Positions 1-9,668 of a stretch of 64,000 nt of DNA are shown piece after piece. Origin of the DNA: Cupriavidus pinatubonensis (GTDB taxonomy: Bacteria > Pseudomonadota > Gammaproteobacteria > Burkholderiales > Burkholderiaceae); NCBI RefSeq assembly GCF_019602855.1, contig NZ_CP080766.1, positions 868,001-932,000 of the forward strand, read 5' to 3'. The notes beneath the pieces are model-generated. The model searched no databases, had not been told where the DNA came from, and worked only from the letters and a program-made list of their open reading frames with translations. Position 1 is the stretch's first letter. Each line of letters starts with the position of its first letter. Position numbers and translations under genes: made by a program.

Positions 1-109
1 CAGTGTCGTAATCGGCCTTTGAACCGGTGTGGGTCTGGGCCACGGCGAAGCCTGCGGGGGCGGCGAACATCATCGAACATACTGCTGCTGACAGCCATTT
101 CTTCATCAT
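1..109 (-). CDS. N-terminus of a small secreted protein (cut by window edge)
   Basis: Only the first 36 codons are present; the gene runs off the left edge. It begins with two Met codons preceded by a strong GGAAGGAG ribosome site. The product starts MMKKW and continues with a hydrophobic stretch ending in A-V-A-Q, a typical Sec signal peptide, so the mature protein should be periplasmic or secreted. It lies downstream of the czcCBA operon on the same strand but after that operon's terminator, so it is probably transcribed separately. The family cannot be named from this fragment. Confidence 0.6.
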   Translation of the reverse strand, partial: MMKKWLSAAVCSMMFAAPAGFAVAQTHTGSKADYDT

Positions 110-280
110 GTCGGGCTCCTTCCAAGTGAATGATTGGCGGGATTTGCCGGCACAGCCGACAGCGGGGTGCTGCCCGCCTTACTGCATGTGTTCAGGTTAG
201 GTTTTGTGCCGTGCGACATGCAGAAGTGGGGTTCCGAAAGGTGCGTCAGAGGATTCCGACAGGAAACGCCACGGCGCCCA

Positions 281-313
281 AAGAAAAAGGCCCGTCCTTG
301 GGGGACGGGCCTT
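281..313 (-). terminator. Rho-independent terminator of the czcCBA operon
   Basis: Read on the minus strand, a 9-bp perfect stem (GGCCCGTCC with GGACGGGCC) with a 5-nt loop is followed by TTTTTCTTT. It lies 23 bp after the czcA stop codon. The A/T pairs flanking the stem extend it by two base pairs. Confidence 0.85.
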
Positions 314-335
314 GTTACATCGGGGAAATCAGGTA

Positions 336-3300
336 TCAGGATGACAGCGAATCCGACAACCGGTTGTTCGGCTCGTCGACTTCCTCGTCCGGCCAGTTTC
401 TTCCGACCATCCATTCATACAGCGTGGGCAGCACGATCAGCGTCAGCATCGTGGCGGTAATCAGGCCACCGATGATCACGATCGCCAGCGGCCGCTGGGT
501 TTCCGCGCCGATGGCGCGAGAAATCGCCATCGGGAAGAGACCTAGCATGGCCAGCAGCGCCGTCATCAGCACCGTGCGCAGCCGGTCCATGGATCCGGTC
601 AGCACGGCCTGGCGCACCGGCATGCCTTCATCGCGCAGTTGGTTGAAGTAGGTCACCATCACCACCCCGTTCAGCACGGCCTGCCCGAAGAGCGCGATAA
701 ACCCGATGGCCGCCGACACCGACAGCGGAATGCCCGTCAGGAACAGCGCGAACACGCCGCCGATCAGCGCGAACGGAATGTTCGAGATGATCAGCGTGGC
801 GCTCTTGAACGACTTGAACGCATTGAACAGCAGCAGGAAGATCACCAGCACCGACAACGGCACCACGATCGACAGCCGTGCCATGGCGCGCTCCTGGTTC
901 TCGAACTCGCCCGACCAACTGATCTTGACGTCTTCAGCATTCACGTTTTTCTTGACCAGGGCCTGCATGTCTTTCACCACACTGCCCATGTCGCGGTCGT
1001 GGATGAAGATGCCGATCGACGTCGTGCGCTGGCCGTTTTCGCGGCTGATGTTCATGGCGCCGGAGGCGGCACGGAACGTCACCAGCTGCGACAACGGGAC
1101 CTGCGCGCCATCGGCGGTCTGCATGAAGATGTTCGGCAGGTTCGGCAACTCGCGCTCCGACGGCTTCAGGCGCACAGCGACGCTGAAGTGCTTTTCCCCT
1201 TCCCACAGCTCCGTCGCAGCCTTGCCGGCCAGCGCGGTTTCCATCAGGTCCTGCACATCGGCCACGTTGATGCCGTAGCGCGCAGCCTGGGCACGATCGA
1301 ACTCGAGCACGTACTGCGGCAGTTCGCCGTCACGGTCGATGAACGCACGCATCACGCCCTTGACTGACTGCACGTTGGCGAGAATCTGGTCCGCCACCTG
1401 CTTGTTGTGCTGCAGGCTGTCGCTCTGCACCTTGATGACGATCTGACCCTTGATCTGCGAGATCGACTCGAGGATGTTGTCACGCACTGGCTGCGAGAAA
1501 TTGGGCTCGATGCCCGGCAGCTGCCGCAAGTTGTGGTTGATCTCCTCGATGATCTTGCGCTTGTCGTAGCCCGCGCGCCATTGCTTGTCGTTCTTCAGGT
1601 CGACAAGAATTTCCACGGTATTGATCAGCTTCGGATCGGTACCGTCATCGGGACGACCCACCTTGGAAATCGTGGTGTTGACTTCCGGCGTCTTACGGAT
1701 CACGCCGCGCAGCTTGCGCGCCTGGTCGCGTGCCTCGTCGATCGAAACCGAGGCCGGCAGGTCGAAGCTGACCCACATCGAACCTTCGTCGAGTTCGGGA
1801 AGGAATTCGCTGCCCAGGAACTTGCCTACGCCCACGGTCGCCACCAGCAAACCCAGCGCCACGCCGACCACCATCTTCTTGTGGTCGAGCGCCCAGGCCA
1901 GCATCGGCTCGTACACCCGCTTGCAATGGCGCACCACGAAGTTGTCGTCGTGGGCGATGTTCTTCTTCAGCAGCAGGTGGCACAGCAGCGGCACCAGCGT
2001 CAGCGAGATGATCAGCGAGCCGACCAGCGCACCGGTCACGGTGTAGGCCATCGGCGCGAAGATCTTCCCTTCATGCCGTTGCAGCGTGAAGATCGGGATG
2101 TGCGCGGCGATGATGATCACCATTGAAAACACGGTCGGACGGCCGACTTCGGTCGTGGCCTGCAGGATCGCGTAGAGCCGCGCCTTGCTGTCCTGGATCT
2201 GCTGTTCCTTCAGTTCGCCGAGGCGTTTGAAGATGTTCTCGACCACGATCACCGCGCCGTCGACGATGATACCGAAGTCCATCGCCCCCAAAGACAGCAG
2301 GTTGGCCGGGATGCCGACCCACGTCAGCCCGATGAACGTCGACAGCAGCGCCAGCGGGATCACCAGCGCGACGATGGCCGCCGCGCGCACGTTGGCGAGG
2401 AACAGGTACAGCACCGCCATCACCAGCAGCGCGCCTTCGACCAGGTTGCCGAACACCGTGTGCAGTGTCTTGTCGATCAGCGTGGAGCGATCGTAGTACG
2501 GCACGATCTTCACGCCCTTGGGCAGGATCTGGTCGTCGAGCAGCTCGATCTTCTTCTTGAGCGCTTCGAGCACCAGCGACGGGTTCTCGCCCTTGCGCAT
2601 CACCACGATGCCCGAGACGATGTCGTCTTCATCGTCCTGCCCCATCAGGCCCTGCGGCGGCGCCGCGCCGATCTTCACATCGGCGATGTCCTTGACCAGG
2701 ATCGGCGTGCCGTTGTTCTCCGCCACCACCACGTTAGCGATGTCGGCCGAGGTACGGAAGCTGCCCAGCGAACGCAGCAGGAACTGCTGTCGGCCGTGTG
2801 CCACGGCGCCGCCGCCCGCGTTGGAGTTGGCGCGCTGCAGCGCGGTGAACAGCTGCGACAGGGATATCTTGGCGTCGCGCATGCGCGCCAGGTTCGGGTT
2901 CACCTCATACTGCTTGGTAGTGCCGCCAATGGTCACCAGGTCGGCCACGCCAGGCACCTGGCGCAGGTTCTTCTCGACCACCCAGTCCTGCAGCGTACGC
3001 AGTTCCTGCGCGGTGTAGCCCTTGCCGGTCAGTCGGAATCGGTAAATTTCGCCGATTGCCGTGGACAGCGGCGCCAGGTCGGGATGCACCCCGTCCGGCA
3101 GGTCCACGCCGCGCAGGCGTTCCAGGATCTGCTGGCGCGCGGTCACGTCGGTGGCCTTGTCGTTGAAGGTCACCATCATGAACGACAGGCCGAACTGCGT
3201 GTGCGAGAACACGCGCACCGAATTCGGCGTGCCGGCCATCGCGGTTTCGATCGGGATGGTCACCTGGCGCTCCACTTCTTCGGCCGCGCGGCCGGGGTAG

Positions 3301-3455
3301 AGCGTGATGATGTTGACCTGGATGTCGGACACATCCGGGAAGGCCTCGATCGGCAGGTTCTTGAACGCGGCCAGGCCGCCGCCCACAAAGATCAGCAGGC
3401 CCAGCCAGACAAACAGCTTCTGGTGCAGGGCAAAATTGACGATACGCGAAATCAT
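336..3455 (-). CDS. czcA: Heavy-metal efflux RND transporter, CzcA/CusA family
   Basis: Inner-membrane proton antiporter of 1039 aa, the pump of a tripartite heavy-metal exporter. The family is recognised from the N-terminal motif around FKNLPIEAFPDVSDIQV and the fourth transmembrane segment, where Asp393, Asp399 and Glu406 have the 6- and 7-residue spacing of the proton-relay acids of CzcA. That DFG-x3-DG-x5-EN pattern is the one associated with divalent cations (Zn, Co, Cd, Ni) rather than with the Cu/Ag pumps. The gene starts 14 bp after czcB behind an AAGGACGG ribosome site. The exact metal cannot be read from sequence, and no regulator or CzcD/CzcE-like accessory gene lies in the window. 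The symbol is family-level; the host may carry several paralogues. Confidence 0.93.
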   Translation of the reverse strand: MISRIVNFALHQKLFVWLGLLIFVGGGLAAFKNLPIEAFPDVSDIQVNIITLYPGRAAEEVERQVTIPIETAMAGTPNSVRVFSHTQFGLSFMMVTFNDKATDVTARQQILERLRGVDLPDGVHPDLAPLSTAIGEIYRFRLTGKGYTAQELRTLQDWVVEKNLRQVPGVADLVTIGGTTKQYEVNPNLARMRDAKISLSQLFTALQRANSNAGGGAVAHGRQQFLLRSLGSFRTSADIANVVVAENNGTPILVKDIADVKIGAAPPQGLMGQDDEDDIVSGIVVMRKGENPSLVLEALKKKIELLDDQILPKGVKIVPYYDRSTLIDKTLHTVFGNLVEGALLVMAVLYLFLANVRAAAIVALVIPLALLSTFIGLTWVGIPANLLSLGAMDFGIIVDGAVIVVENIFKRLGELKEQQIQDSKARLYAILQATTEVGRPTVFSMVIIIAAHIPIFTLQRHEGKIFAPMAYTVTGALVGSLIISLTLVPLLCHLLLKKNIAHDDNFVVRHCKRVYEPMLAWALDHKKMVVGVALGLLVATVGVGKFLGSEFLPELDEGSMWVSFDLPASVSIDEARDQARKLRGVIRKTPEVNTTISKVGRPDDGTDPKLINTVEILVDLKNDKQWRAGYDKRKIIEEINHNLRQLPGIEPNFSQPVRDNILESISQIKGQIVIKVQSDSLQHNKQVADQILANVQSVKGVMRAFIDRDGELPQYVLEFDRAQAARYGINVADVQDLMETALAGKAATELWEGEKHFSVAVRLKPSERELPNLPNIFMQTADGAQVPLSQLVTFRAASGAMNISRENGQRTTSIGIFIHDRDMGSVVKDMQALVKKNVNAEDVKISWSGEFENQERAMARLSIVVPLSVLVIFLLLFNAFKSFKSATLIISNIPFALIGGVFALFLTGIPLSVSAAIGFIALFGQAVLNGVVMVTYFNQLRDEGMPVRQAVLTGSMDRLRTVLMTALLAMLGLFPMAISRAIGAETQRPLAIVIIGGLITATMLTLIVLPTLYEWMVGRNWPDEEVDEPNNRLSDSLSS

Positions 3456-3468
3456 CTGGCGGCCGTCC

Positions 3469-4677
3469 TTATTGCTTGGCCGCAGCGCGCGCGTTGTTGA
3501 CGGCGGTGGCGTCGCGCAGGATGTCCTGCAGGTAGAGATTGCCGTCGGTCACCACGGTTTCGCCATCCTTGATGCCGTCAACCACCTCGCTGACACCAGG
3601 CAACGACACGCCGAGCTTCACCGGACGGCGCACGAAGGTGTTGGGCGCGGTGCGCACGAATACATAGTTGCGGTTGTCGGCCAGGAACACTGCCTTGGAC
3701 GGCACGGCAATACCCTGGAACGACGCCGCCTGCAGCCGGGCCGTGACGAACATCTCGGCCTTGAGCCGGCGGTCGGCATTGGGCACGGCAAGGCGCACCT
3801 TGATGCTGCGCGAAGTCGGGTCGACATAATCGGCGATCTTCACCACGGTGCCAGGGAAGGTCTCGCCCGGATAGGCGGCAGAGATGAGCTGCACGGTCAC
3901 GCCGGGCTTGAACAGGCCAAGGTCGGCCTCGCCGGCATCGACCTGTGCCCACAGCGTGGTCGGATCGGTTACCAGGAACAGCGGCGCGGTGGGCGGCTGG
4001 TCAGGGCGCAGTTCCATGCCGGGGTTGATGTTGCGCTCCACCACCAGTCCGTCGATGGGGCTGCGCAGCGAGAAGCGGTTGGCACCGTCGCCAGCCGCGC
4101 CGCCGTACTGCCGCAGCGCCGCCTGCGTGCGCGCCAGGTCGGCCGCCGTGCGTGCGGCGTCGGCCTGGGACTGCTCCAGGTCCTTCTGGGCAATCACGCC
4201 TGCTGCGTACAGCTCGCGTTGGCGCGCCAGCGCCTTGGCTGCGACCGAATTGTCGGCGGCAGCTTTGCGCGCATCGGCCTGGGCCACGCCAAAGTCCGAC
4301 GAGGTCAGGTTTGCCAGCGGCTGGCCGGCTTTTACCGTAGCGCCCGGCTGAACCAGGATTTCCGTCACGCGGCCGGCAAACGGCGTGGAGACGCGCACGG
4401 TCTTGTCCTCGTTCCACCCCAGGCGGCCCGGCAGGTTCAGCATGCGCTGGCCACCGGTGCGGGCGGCTTCGCCCGCGATGCCGGGCAGAGTCTTCACGCT
4501 CGCCGGGAACTGGACGGTTTCGCCCGTGACCTTGGGCTCGTCATCGGCCTTGGGCGCTTCTTCCTTGCCGCAAGCGGCAAGCGCCAGCGCGCACAGGGAC
4601 AAGGCGGCCACGCGCGCAGGCAGGCCGGCGGGAGAAACTCGAAACACTTCGGACAGCAGATTAGGGACGCGGCGCAT
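3469..4677 (-). CDS. czcB: Periplasmic adaptor (membrane fusion protein) of a CzcB-type efflux system
   Basis: Adaptor joining the inner-membrane pump to the outer-membrane channel. The chosen start (MRRVPNLL...) gives 402 aa with a hydrophobic leader ending in the lipobox L-A-A-C (LALAACGKEE), so it is probably a lipoprotein. The sequence shows the usual hybrid-barrel halves (PGRLGWNEDKTVRVSTPFAGRV and later SPIDGLVVERNINPGMEL), a coiled-coil hairpin between them rich in Ala, Arg and Asp, and a C-terminal beta-barrel region. A much longer open frame upstream lies inside czcC and is not used. The start overlaps the last 17 bp of czcC, suggesting translational coupling. Confidence 0.9.
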   Translation of the reverse strand: MRRVPNLLSEVFRVSPAGLPARVAALSLCALALAACGKEEAPKADDEPKVTGETVQFPASVKTLPGIAGEAARTGGQRMLNLPGRLGWNEDKTVRVSTPFAGRVTEILVQPGATVKAGQPLANLTSSDFGVAQADARKAAADNSVAAKALARQRELYAAGVIAQKDLEQSQADAARTAADLARTQAALRQYGGAAGDGANRFSLRSPIDGLVVERNINPGMELRPDQPPTAPLFLVTDPTTLWAQVDAGEADLGLFKPGVTVQLISAAYPGETFPGTVVKIADYVDPTSRSIKVRLAVPNADRRLKAEMFVTARLQAASFQGIAVPSKAVFLADNRNYVFVRTAPNTFVRRPVKLGVSLPGVSEVVDGIKDGETVVTDGNLYLQDILRDATAVNNARAAAKQ

Positions 4678-6130
4678 CGGTACGGACCTGGGAATTCGGG
4701 ATGGAGCTGACGGGAGTGGTGGTGGACTGCAACGCCGTGCGGTAAGCCGACAGGGCCTTGGCGTAGTCGCCCTGGGCATTGGTGGCGTCCAGCCGGGTCT
4801 GGCGCAGCGCGCGGCGTGCATCGAGCAAGTCGAGCACGCCGGTTGCGCCCTTCGTATAGGCAAATTCGGCGCTTCCTGCTACCGATTCGGCGGCGGGCAC
4901 GACGGATTCGCGCATCTGCCTCAGCGACAGGCGTGCGGCTTCGAGCTGGTTGCGCAAGCGTTCGACCTCATTCTGCGCCTCGAGCAGCACGCGGTTGCGA
5001 TCGTCGAGCGCGGCGTAATAGTCGACCTCGGCGCGGCGCGCTTCGCCGCCATTGCTGTGGCGCACGAACAGCGGAATCGAGACAAAGACGCCGTAGCTGT
5101 TGCCGCTGCCGTTCGTATTGGTTTCGGAAATCGGGTAGTGCTCGTATTGCGCACCCACGGTCACATCGGGCACGCGGCCGGCACGGGCAAGGTCACGCGC
5201 CGAGGCGGCGGCAGCCAGACGGGCCTCGGCCGCGGTCACGTCGGGGCGGCGCTGCGCAATTTCGAGATCGACCGGCGGGGTCGGCTCGTCGAGCGACGGC
5301 CAGTCCGCCACTAGGCGGTTGTCGGCCAGCGTGCCCGGCACCCCCATGGCCTGGGCCAGTTGCGCCTTGTCGCGCATATGGTCGGCCATGGCCTGGCGCA
5401 TGTCGTTCTGCGCACGCAGGTTGTCGAGCTGGAGCTTGGTCACGTCGGCGCGCGACACGTCGCCGGCCTTCAGGCGAGTCTCGTTAGCCTGCTGCGTGCG
5501 GGTATAGAGCGCTACGGTCTCGCTCAGCACCTGGACGCGCTCCTGGCTTACCACGGCATCGTAGAACGCCTGCTCGACGGCGCCGGTCTGCTGGGCCACC
5601 ACGGCCTGCACGGCCTCGCCGGCCGCCACGCTCGCCTTCTGCGCGGCGTCCTTGCGCAGGTTGCCCTTGTTCGCGGTTTCGATCAGCTGGTCGATGCGGA
5701 ACGTGGAATCCACGGTCTTGCTGCGCAGGTTGCCGGAGCCGACGCCGGCGTGCGGATTGATGTTCTGCACACCAACGCTCAACACGGGATTCGGGCGCTG
5801 CGACGCGATCTGGATATCCGCCTGGCTCGCTTCCTCGCCGCGGCGCGCGGCAATGATGTCGCGGTTGCAGCGCAGAGCATCCTGACGCGCCTGCGCCAGG
5901 GTCAGGGTGGCCTTCGGGGGCGGCGGCAGGCAGGGCCCATCGGGCGGCAGCGGCTGGCTCGCCCCGTGGGCCAACGGGGCCGTCAGGCCGGCCACGGCCG
6001 CCAGGATGGCGGCAGCAGTAGCGCTTGAAACAGGAAAAGGCACGGTTCGATCTGGCTCGGGTTCGACAACAGTCAAAGGTAAACGACCGTGCCCGCCGAT
6101 TGGTGCACCGAACTGACGATATTTCGTCAT
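4661..6130 (-). CDS. czcC: Outer-membrane efflux channel, CzcC/TolC family
   Basis: Outer-membrane factor of the efflux complex and first gene of the operon. The body shows the two repeated alpha-helical halves of the OEP family, with TLTLAQARQDALRCNRDIIAARR near the N-terminus and a matching DLEIAQRRPDVTAAEARLAAAASARDLARAGRVPDV repeat in the second half. A hydrophobic export signal ending in L-A-H-G-A begins only about 30 codons after the annotated ATG. A GTG at 6043 (MPFPVSS...) would put the signal at the very N-terminus and may be the true start; neither start has an impressive ribosome site. Confidence 0.88.
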   Translation of the reverse strand: MTKYRQFGAPIGGHGRLPLTVVEPEPDRTVPFPVSSATAAAILAAVAGLTAPLAHGASQPLPPDGPCLPPPPKATLTLAQARQDALRCNRDIIAARRGEEASQADIQIASQRPNPVLSVGVQNINPHAGVGSGNLRSKTVDSTFRIDQLIETANKGNLRKDAAQKASVAAGEAVQAVVAQQTGAVEQAFYDAVVSQERVQVLSETVALYTRTQQANETRLKAGDVSRADVTKLQLDNLRAQNDMRQAMADHMRDKAQLAQAMGVPGTLADNRLVADWPSLDEPTPPVDLEIAQRRPDVTAAEARLAAAASARDLARAGRVPDVTVGAQYEHYPISETNTNGSGNSYGVFVSIPLFVRHSNGGEARRAEVDYYAALDDRNRVLLEAQNEVERLRNQLEAARLSLRQMRESVVPAAESVAGSAEFAYTKGATGVLDLLDARRALRQTRLDATNAQGDYAKALSAYRTALQSTTTPVSSIPNSQVRTDAPRP

Positions 6131-6336
6131 CTGGCGCGTTCCCGTCGCGTGTTATCCGCTATCTACGGGACCTTCGCACGATCTCCCGCCCGCATTCAAA
6201 CCGAATCGGATTACAAAGCGCTTTCATCCTTGCAAAAAACTACGTTAATTGCTGCGAAAACGCAAAATCAAGGGAAAATCCCAGTAGCTCGGCCCACAGA
6301 ATGCACCATATAGGTGCATTCATGACAGCGAGGTCG

Positions 6337-7494
6337 CTATGCCCTCGCCCGGTCATCGAGTCCAAGGCTACGGCCGATGATCTCTTTCATGATCTCGCTG
6401 CTGCCCGCATAGATTCGGGAGATTCGCGCATCGGTGTACATGCGGCAGATGCGGTACTCCTCCATATAACCCGCGCCGCCGTGAAACTGAACGCCTTCGT
6501 CGACCACCCGCCCCTGCAGTTCCGAAGTCAGTAGTTTGGCCGAAGCCGCGGTTTCGACTGTCAGCGTGCCGGCGTTGTGCTGCAGCACGCACTGGTCGAC
6601 GAAGGTCTGCAGTGCGTCGAGCTGCGCACGCAACTCCGCCAGCCTGAAGCGGGAATCCTGGAACGTGCCGATCGCCCGGCCGAACGCCTTGCGCTCCTTG
6701 ACGTAATCCAGCGTGATATCGAACGCCACCTGGGCCGACGCCATGTAGCCGCAGGCGCCGATCAGCCGCTCCTCGGCCAGGTGGCGCGTCAGATAGCGGA
6801 AGCCCTGTCCCGGTTCGCCGAGCACATTGGACTTCGGCACCCTGACGTTATCGAAGAAGAGTTCGGAAGTATCTTGCGAGTGCAGGCCCATTTTGCGCAG
6901 CTTGCGTCCGCGCTGGAACCCGGGCATGTCGCGCTCGACGATGAACAGGCCGAGCCCATGGCTGCGTTCCGGATCGGTGCGCGCCACCACGACCACGTAG
7001 TCGGCGAGTTGCCCGTTCGAGATATAGGTCTTGGCGCCATTGAGCAGCCAGTGGTCGCCCTTATCCTCCGCGCGGGTGCGTATGCCGGCCAGATCCGAGC
7101 CGGTCTGCGGCTCGGTCATCGCAATGGCGAAGATCTTCTCGCCGCGCGCCGCGGCCGGCAGCAAACGCTGGCGCTGCTCCTCGTTGCCGATGCGGCCGAC
7201 ATAGGGCGCCACAAGCCGCGAATGCAGCGTGCCGAAGAAACCCGTATCGCCATGGCGCGCATTTTCCTCGATCAGGATCTGTTCGTAGCGGAAGTCATCC
7301 ACGCCCGCGCCGCCGTACTTCTCGTCCGCCCACATCAGCAGATAGCCCTGGTCCCCAGCCTTGCGAAACACGTCCCGGTCCACGCAACCCTGCTCGCGCC
7401 ATCGCTCGCCGTGCGGACCAACCTCGCGCTGGTAGAAACGGCGCGCGGACTCGCGAAAGCTCTCGTGTTCGGCGTCGAAGATTAGGCGTTGCAT
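6337..7494 (-). CDS. Acyl-CoA dehydrogenase family protein
   Basis: Flavoprotein of 385 aa that should catalyse alpha,beta-dehydrogenation of an acyl-CoA. Motifs include AMTEPQTGSDLAG (about residues 125-136, FAD/substrate binding) and the C-terminal helix RISRIYAGSSEIMKEIIGR. In many family members the catalytic Glu sits in a Y-E-G motif here, but this protein has Ala363 (Y-A-G). Glu242 in the segment AEERLIGACG occupies the alternative position used by isovaleryl-CoA and long-chain enzymes, so it is probably active. The ribosome site AAAGGAGA precedes the start. It is a single gene with no CoA ligase or enoyl-CoA hydratase beside it, so the substrate is unknown. Confidence 0.9.
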   Translation of the reverse strand: MQRLIFDAEHESFRESARRFYQREVGPHGERWREQGCVDRDVFRKAGDQGYLLMWADEKYGGAGVDDFRYEQILIEENARHGDTGFFGTLHSRLVAPYVGRIGNEEQRQRLLPAAARGEKIFAIAMTEPQTGSDLAGIRTRAEDKGDHWLLNGAKTYISNGQLADYVVVVARTDPERSHGLGLFIVERDMPGFQRGRKLRKMGLHSQDTSELFFDNVRVPKSNVLGEPGQGFRYLTRHLAEERLIGACGYMASAQVAFDITLDYVKERKAFGRAIGTFQDSRFRLAELRAQLDALQTFVDQCVLQHNAGTLTVETAASAKLLTSELQGRVVDEGVQFHGGAGYMEEYRICRMYTDARISRIYAGSSEIMKEIIGRSLGLDDRARA

Positions 7495-7860
7495 GGGTTG
7501 TCTCCTTTCTCGTTTTTGGCTGACGGAATCGGACCAGTGTCGGCCTTGCGGCCGTTGTCAGGTTCGTCGGAAAGGATGATTTTGGGTGCGCCGTGCTGGG
7601 CAAGGGTGCATCGAAAAACAGCCTAGCGCCTTGAGACCGGAAATTCTGCGAGTAGCGCCGGCAAGTACACGTCGGGATCAAGGCGGGAAAAATGGGTAGC
7701 CAGTCCGGAAGGACTTATCTGCGCATTGATCAATGCCGCCACGAACCAAAAACGCCTTCAATGCAGAGTTTTTGATATGAAACCAACATAACTTTCACTA
7801 ATCATTCCATCCGCCCGCACCGATACTCAATGCATACAAAACATCGACATGGAGCGGGAA
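7495..7860. other. Intergenic region between divergent genes
   Basis: Holds the upstream regions of the acyl-CoA dehydrogenase (minus) and of the small membrane protein (plus). The last 130 bp before the plus-strand gene are AT-rich relative to the surroundings, as expected for a promoter, but I cannot name a clear -35/-10 pair. No other gene, repeat or RNA was recognised. Confidence 0.4.
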
Positions 7861-8100
7861 ATGGAAGTCACCCTGTGGATTGCCGGGGCGCTCGGCCTGA
7901 TGGCGCTTGGCGCGACGGTGACGTACCTGATCGGCATGGCCGTGCCGGAACCGGTATTCGAACGCGCCCAGCAGCATGGGCGTTATGCCGGTCTGGGCGC
8001 AGCGACGCAAAAGCGCCGTGGCGGCGGCAAGCGTATCCGGCGCTTGCGCATCTTGCCGGCCGCGCATCCCGTCCCGCGCTTGGTGCCGGTGCGCGCCTGA
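7861..8100 (+). CDS. Small hypothetical membrane protein
   Basis: Predicted 79-residue protein starting MEVTLWIAGALG. The ATG at 7861 is preceded by GGAG at good spacing, better than the alternative ATG 12 bp upstream. Residues 1-28 form one hydrophobic transmembrane segment; the rest is very basic (KRRGGGKRIRRLR), consistent with a cytoplasmic tail. It ends 15 bp before the converging LysR gene. No family recognised, and a chance open frame in GC-rich DNA remains possible. Confidence 0.45.
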   Translation: MEVTLWIAGALGLMALGATVTYLIGMAVPEPVFERAQQHGRYAGLGAATQKRRGGGKRIRRLRILPAAHPVPRLVPVRA

Positions 8101-8115
8101 GCGTCTCGGCCCCCT

Positions 8116-8982
8116 TCAAGACAGCGGAAAATCCCAGCGCTGCGACCAGTCCGATTCTTCACGCACGATGTCGTGGAGAATCCGGACCGCGTCGTCCAGG
8201 GCTTGTCTCCCTGGCGAACCGGCATGGACGAGGAATACCGGATACGAGAATTCCGATGCGTCCTCGACGCGTTCCAGCACGCCGCTGTCCAGATAGCTCT
8301 GCACAACCCGCGTGCGGAAATAGCCGCTGCCGCCATATTGCAGGATGTACTGCAGCGCCAGCGGCCCGAGATTGAAGTACAGCGATGACCTGGCGTACCC
8401 CGGCAACGCGCTGTCATGCTGCCGGCGGAATTCTGGCCCCCAGTCGACATAGACATAAGATCCAGCGCGCTGCGTGGAGCGGATCTGGATCAGCTTCTCT
8501 TCCATGAGATGCTCGACGTGCAGGCCAGCCGCGTATTCCGGCTGGTAGACCAGCGCGGCGTCCAGCGTGCCCGACTGCAGCTTGCGTTGTAATTCCGCGC
8601 CATCGCCGACTTCGGCGCGCACTGCGTGATCCGGCATCTGCTGGCGCAGGCGCGTAGCCCACAACAGCACAAGGGGGTTACCCAGGCTGATCTCCGCGCC
8701 GAACGTCAGCATGCTGCCGAGTCCAGCGGGCAGCGGCAGGTCTCGGCATGCCGCTTCCCAAGTCTGCACGAGCTGGCTGGCATACCCGAGAAAGCGCTGA
8801 CCATCGGCCGTCAGCCTGGCGCCTGCCTTGTTGCGGTCGAACAGCCGGCAGTTGAGTTGCGATTCCAGGCTCTTGATGCGCGCCGTGACGGCGGTCTGCG
8901 TCACATGCAGCTTGTCGGCCGCCGCGAGAAGGCTGCCGGTCCGTACCACTTGCAGAAAGGTGCGGGCAAGTTCGATATCCAT
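8116..8982 (-). CDS. LysR-family transcriptional regulator
   Basis: Regulator of 288 aa with the N-terminal winged helix-turn-helix typical of LysR proteins (residues 1-65: MDIELARTFLQVVRTGSLLAAADKLHVTQTAVTARIKSLE...), followed by a periplasmic-binding-like effector domain. The HTH version with TQTAVTARIKSLE is a recognisable subgroup. It is flanked by a converging small gene and an upstream same-strand hypothetical, so no divergent target gene is obvious. The effector is unknown. Confidence 0.92.
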   Translation of the reverse strand: MDIELARTFLQVVRTGSLLAAADKLHVTQTAVTARIKSLESQLNCRLFDRNKAGARLTADGQRFLGYASQLVQTWEAACRDLPLPAGLGSMLTFGAEISLGNPLVLLWATRLRQQMPDHAVRAEVGDGAELQRKLQSGTLDAALVYQPEYAAGLHVEHLMEEKLIQIRSTQRAGSYVYVDWGPEFRRQHDSALPGYARSSLYFNLGPLALQYILQYGGSGYFRTRVVQSYLDSGVLERVEDASEFSYPVFLVHAGSPGRQALDDAVRILHDIVREESDWSQRWDFPLS

Positions 8983-9074
8983 GCAAAACGAAGCGGGCTG
9001 GACAGGTGGAGTGCCATGCGCCGCACGGCGGCGTGGCTGCCAACCTTACCATGCCCGGGCGGAGGGCGCGCCAC

Positions 9075-9437
9075 TCACCTTGCGGGGACAGCAGGCGCTG
9101 GCGCGGCAGTCGTGACGGCACGTACTTGCCCCATCGGCGACGACACGGGCGGCAGTTCGACACGCGTGGCAGCGGCGCGCGGACGCAATGGCGCCATGCC
9201 TTCAGCCGGGTGCATGGCCTGGCCGTTGTCATAACCGGTCGCCACGGCCTCAAGATAGCCTGACGGAAACTTCTGTTCGGGCGTGACGGCGGATGGGCCC
9301 GGCAAGGTGCCTTGCGCCAGCGCCACGCTGTTTGCGCACATGCCCAGCACACGCAGCAGGATCATGGCACGCCGCGCGCGGCGCAGTACGGTACGGGCGC
9401 GCGGCTGCGGCTCTTGGGATTCGGTATGGGTGGTCAT
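9075..9437 (-). CDS. Hypothetical protein with signal-like segment
   Basis: The start at MTTHTESQ is chosen because AGGAG lies immediately upstream with good spacing; this gives 120 aa. A basic region (RRARR) is followed by a hydrophobic stretch ending A-L-A-Q-G, which resembles a late signal peptide or one membrane anchor. The remainder is rich in Pro, Ala and Val with no recognised domain. It sits upstream of the LysR gene on the same strand. Confidence 0.5.
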   Translation of the reverse strand: MTTHTESQEPQPRARTVLRRARRAMILLRVLGMCANSVALAQGTLPGPSAVTPEQKFPSGYLEAVATGYDNGQAMHPAEGMAPLRPRAAATRVELPPVSSPMGQVRAVTTAAPAPAVPAR

Positions 9438-9668
9438 TGCGGTTCTCCTGGGGAGCCATCGCTCCGGTTGGGACATCGAGCGTTGGCCCCGCGCTCGAGG
9501 CTTATTTCGCAATGACCGTGCCACGGACAGAATGGGGCCTGCCGCACGTATTGCGTCACTCGCGGGCTGCCAGAAGAACGAACGGCACCAACAGGCGCCG
9601 TTTGGGGTGTTGGCTGCGGACCAACAAACCGGTGAGCGATGTCAATACCGATAGCGATAGCGGTAGCG

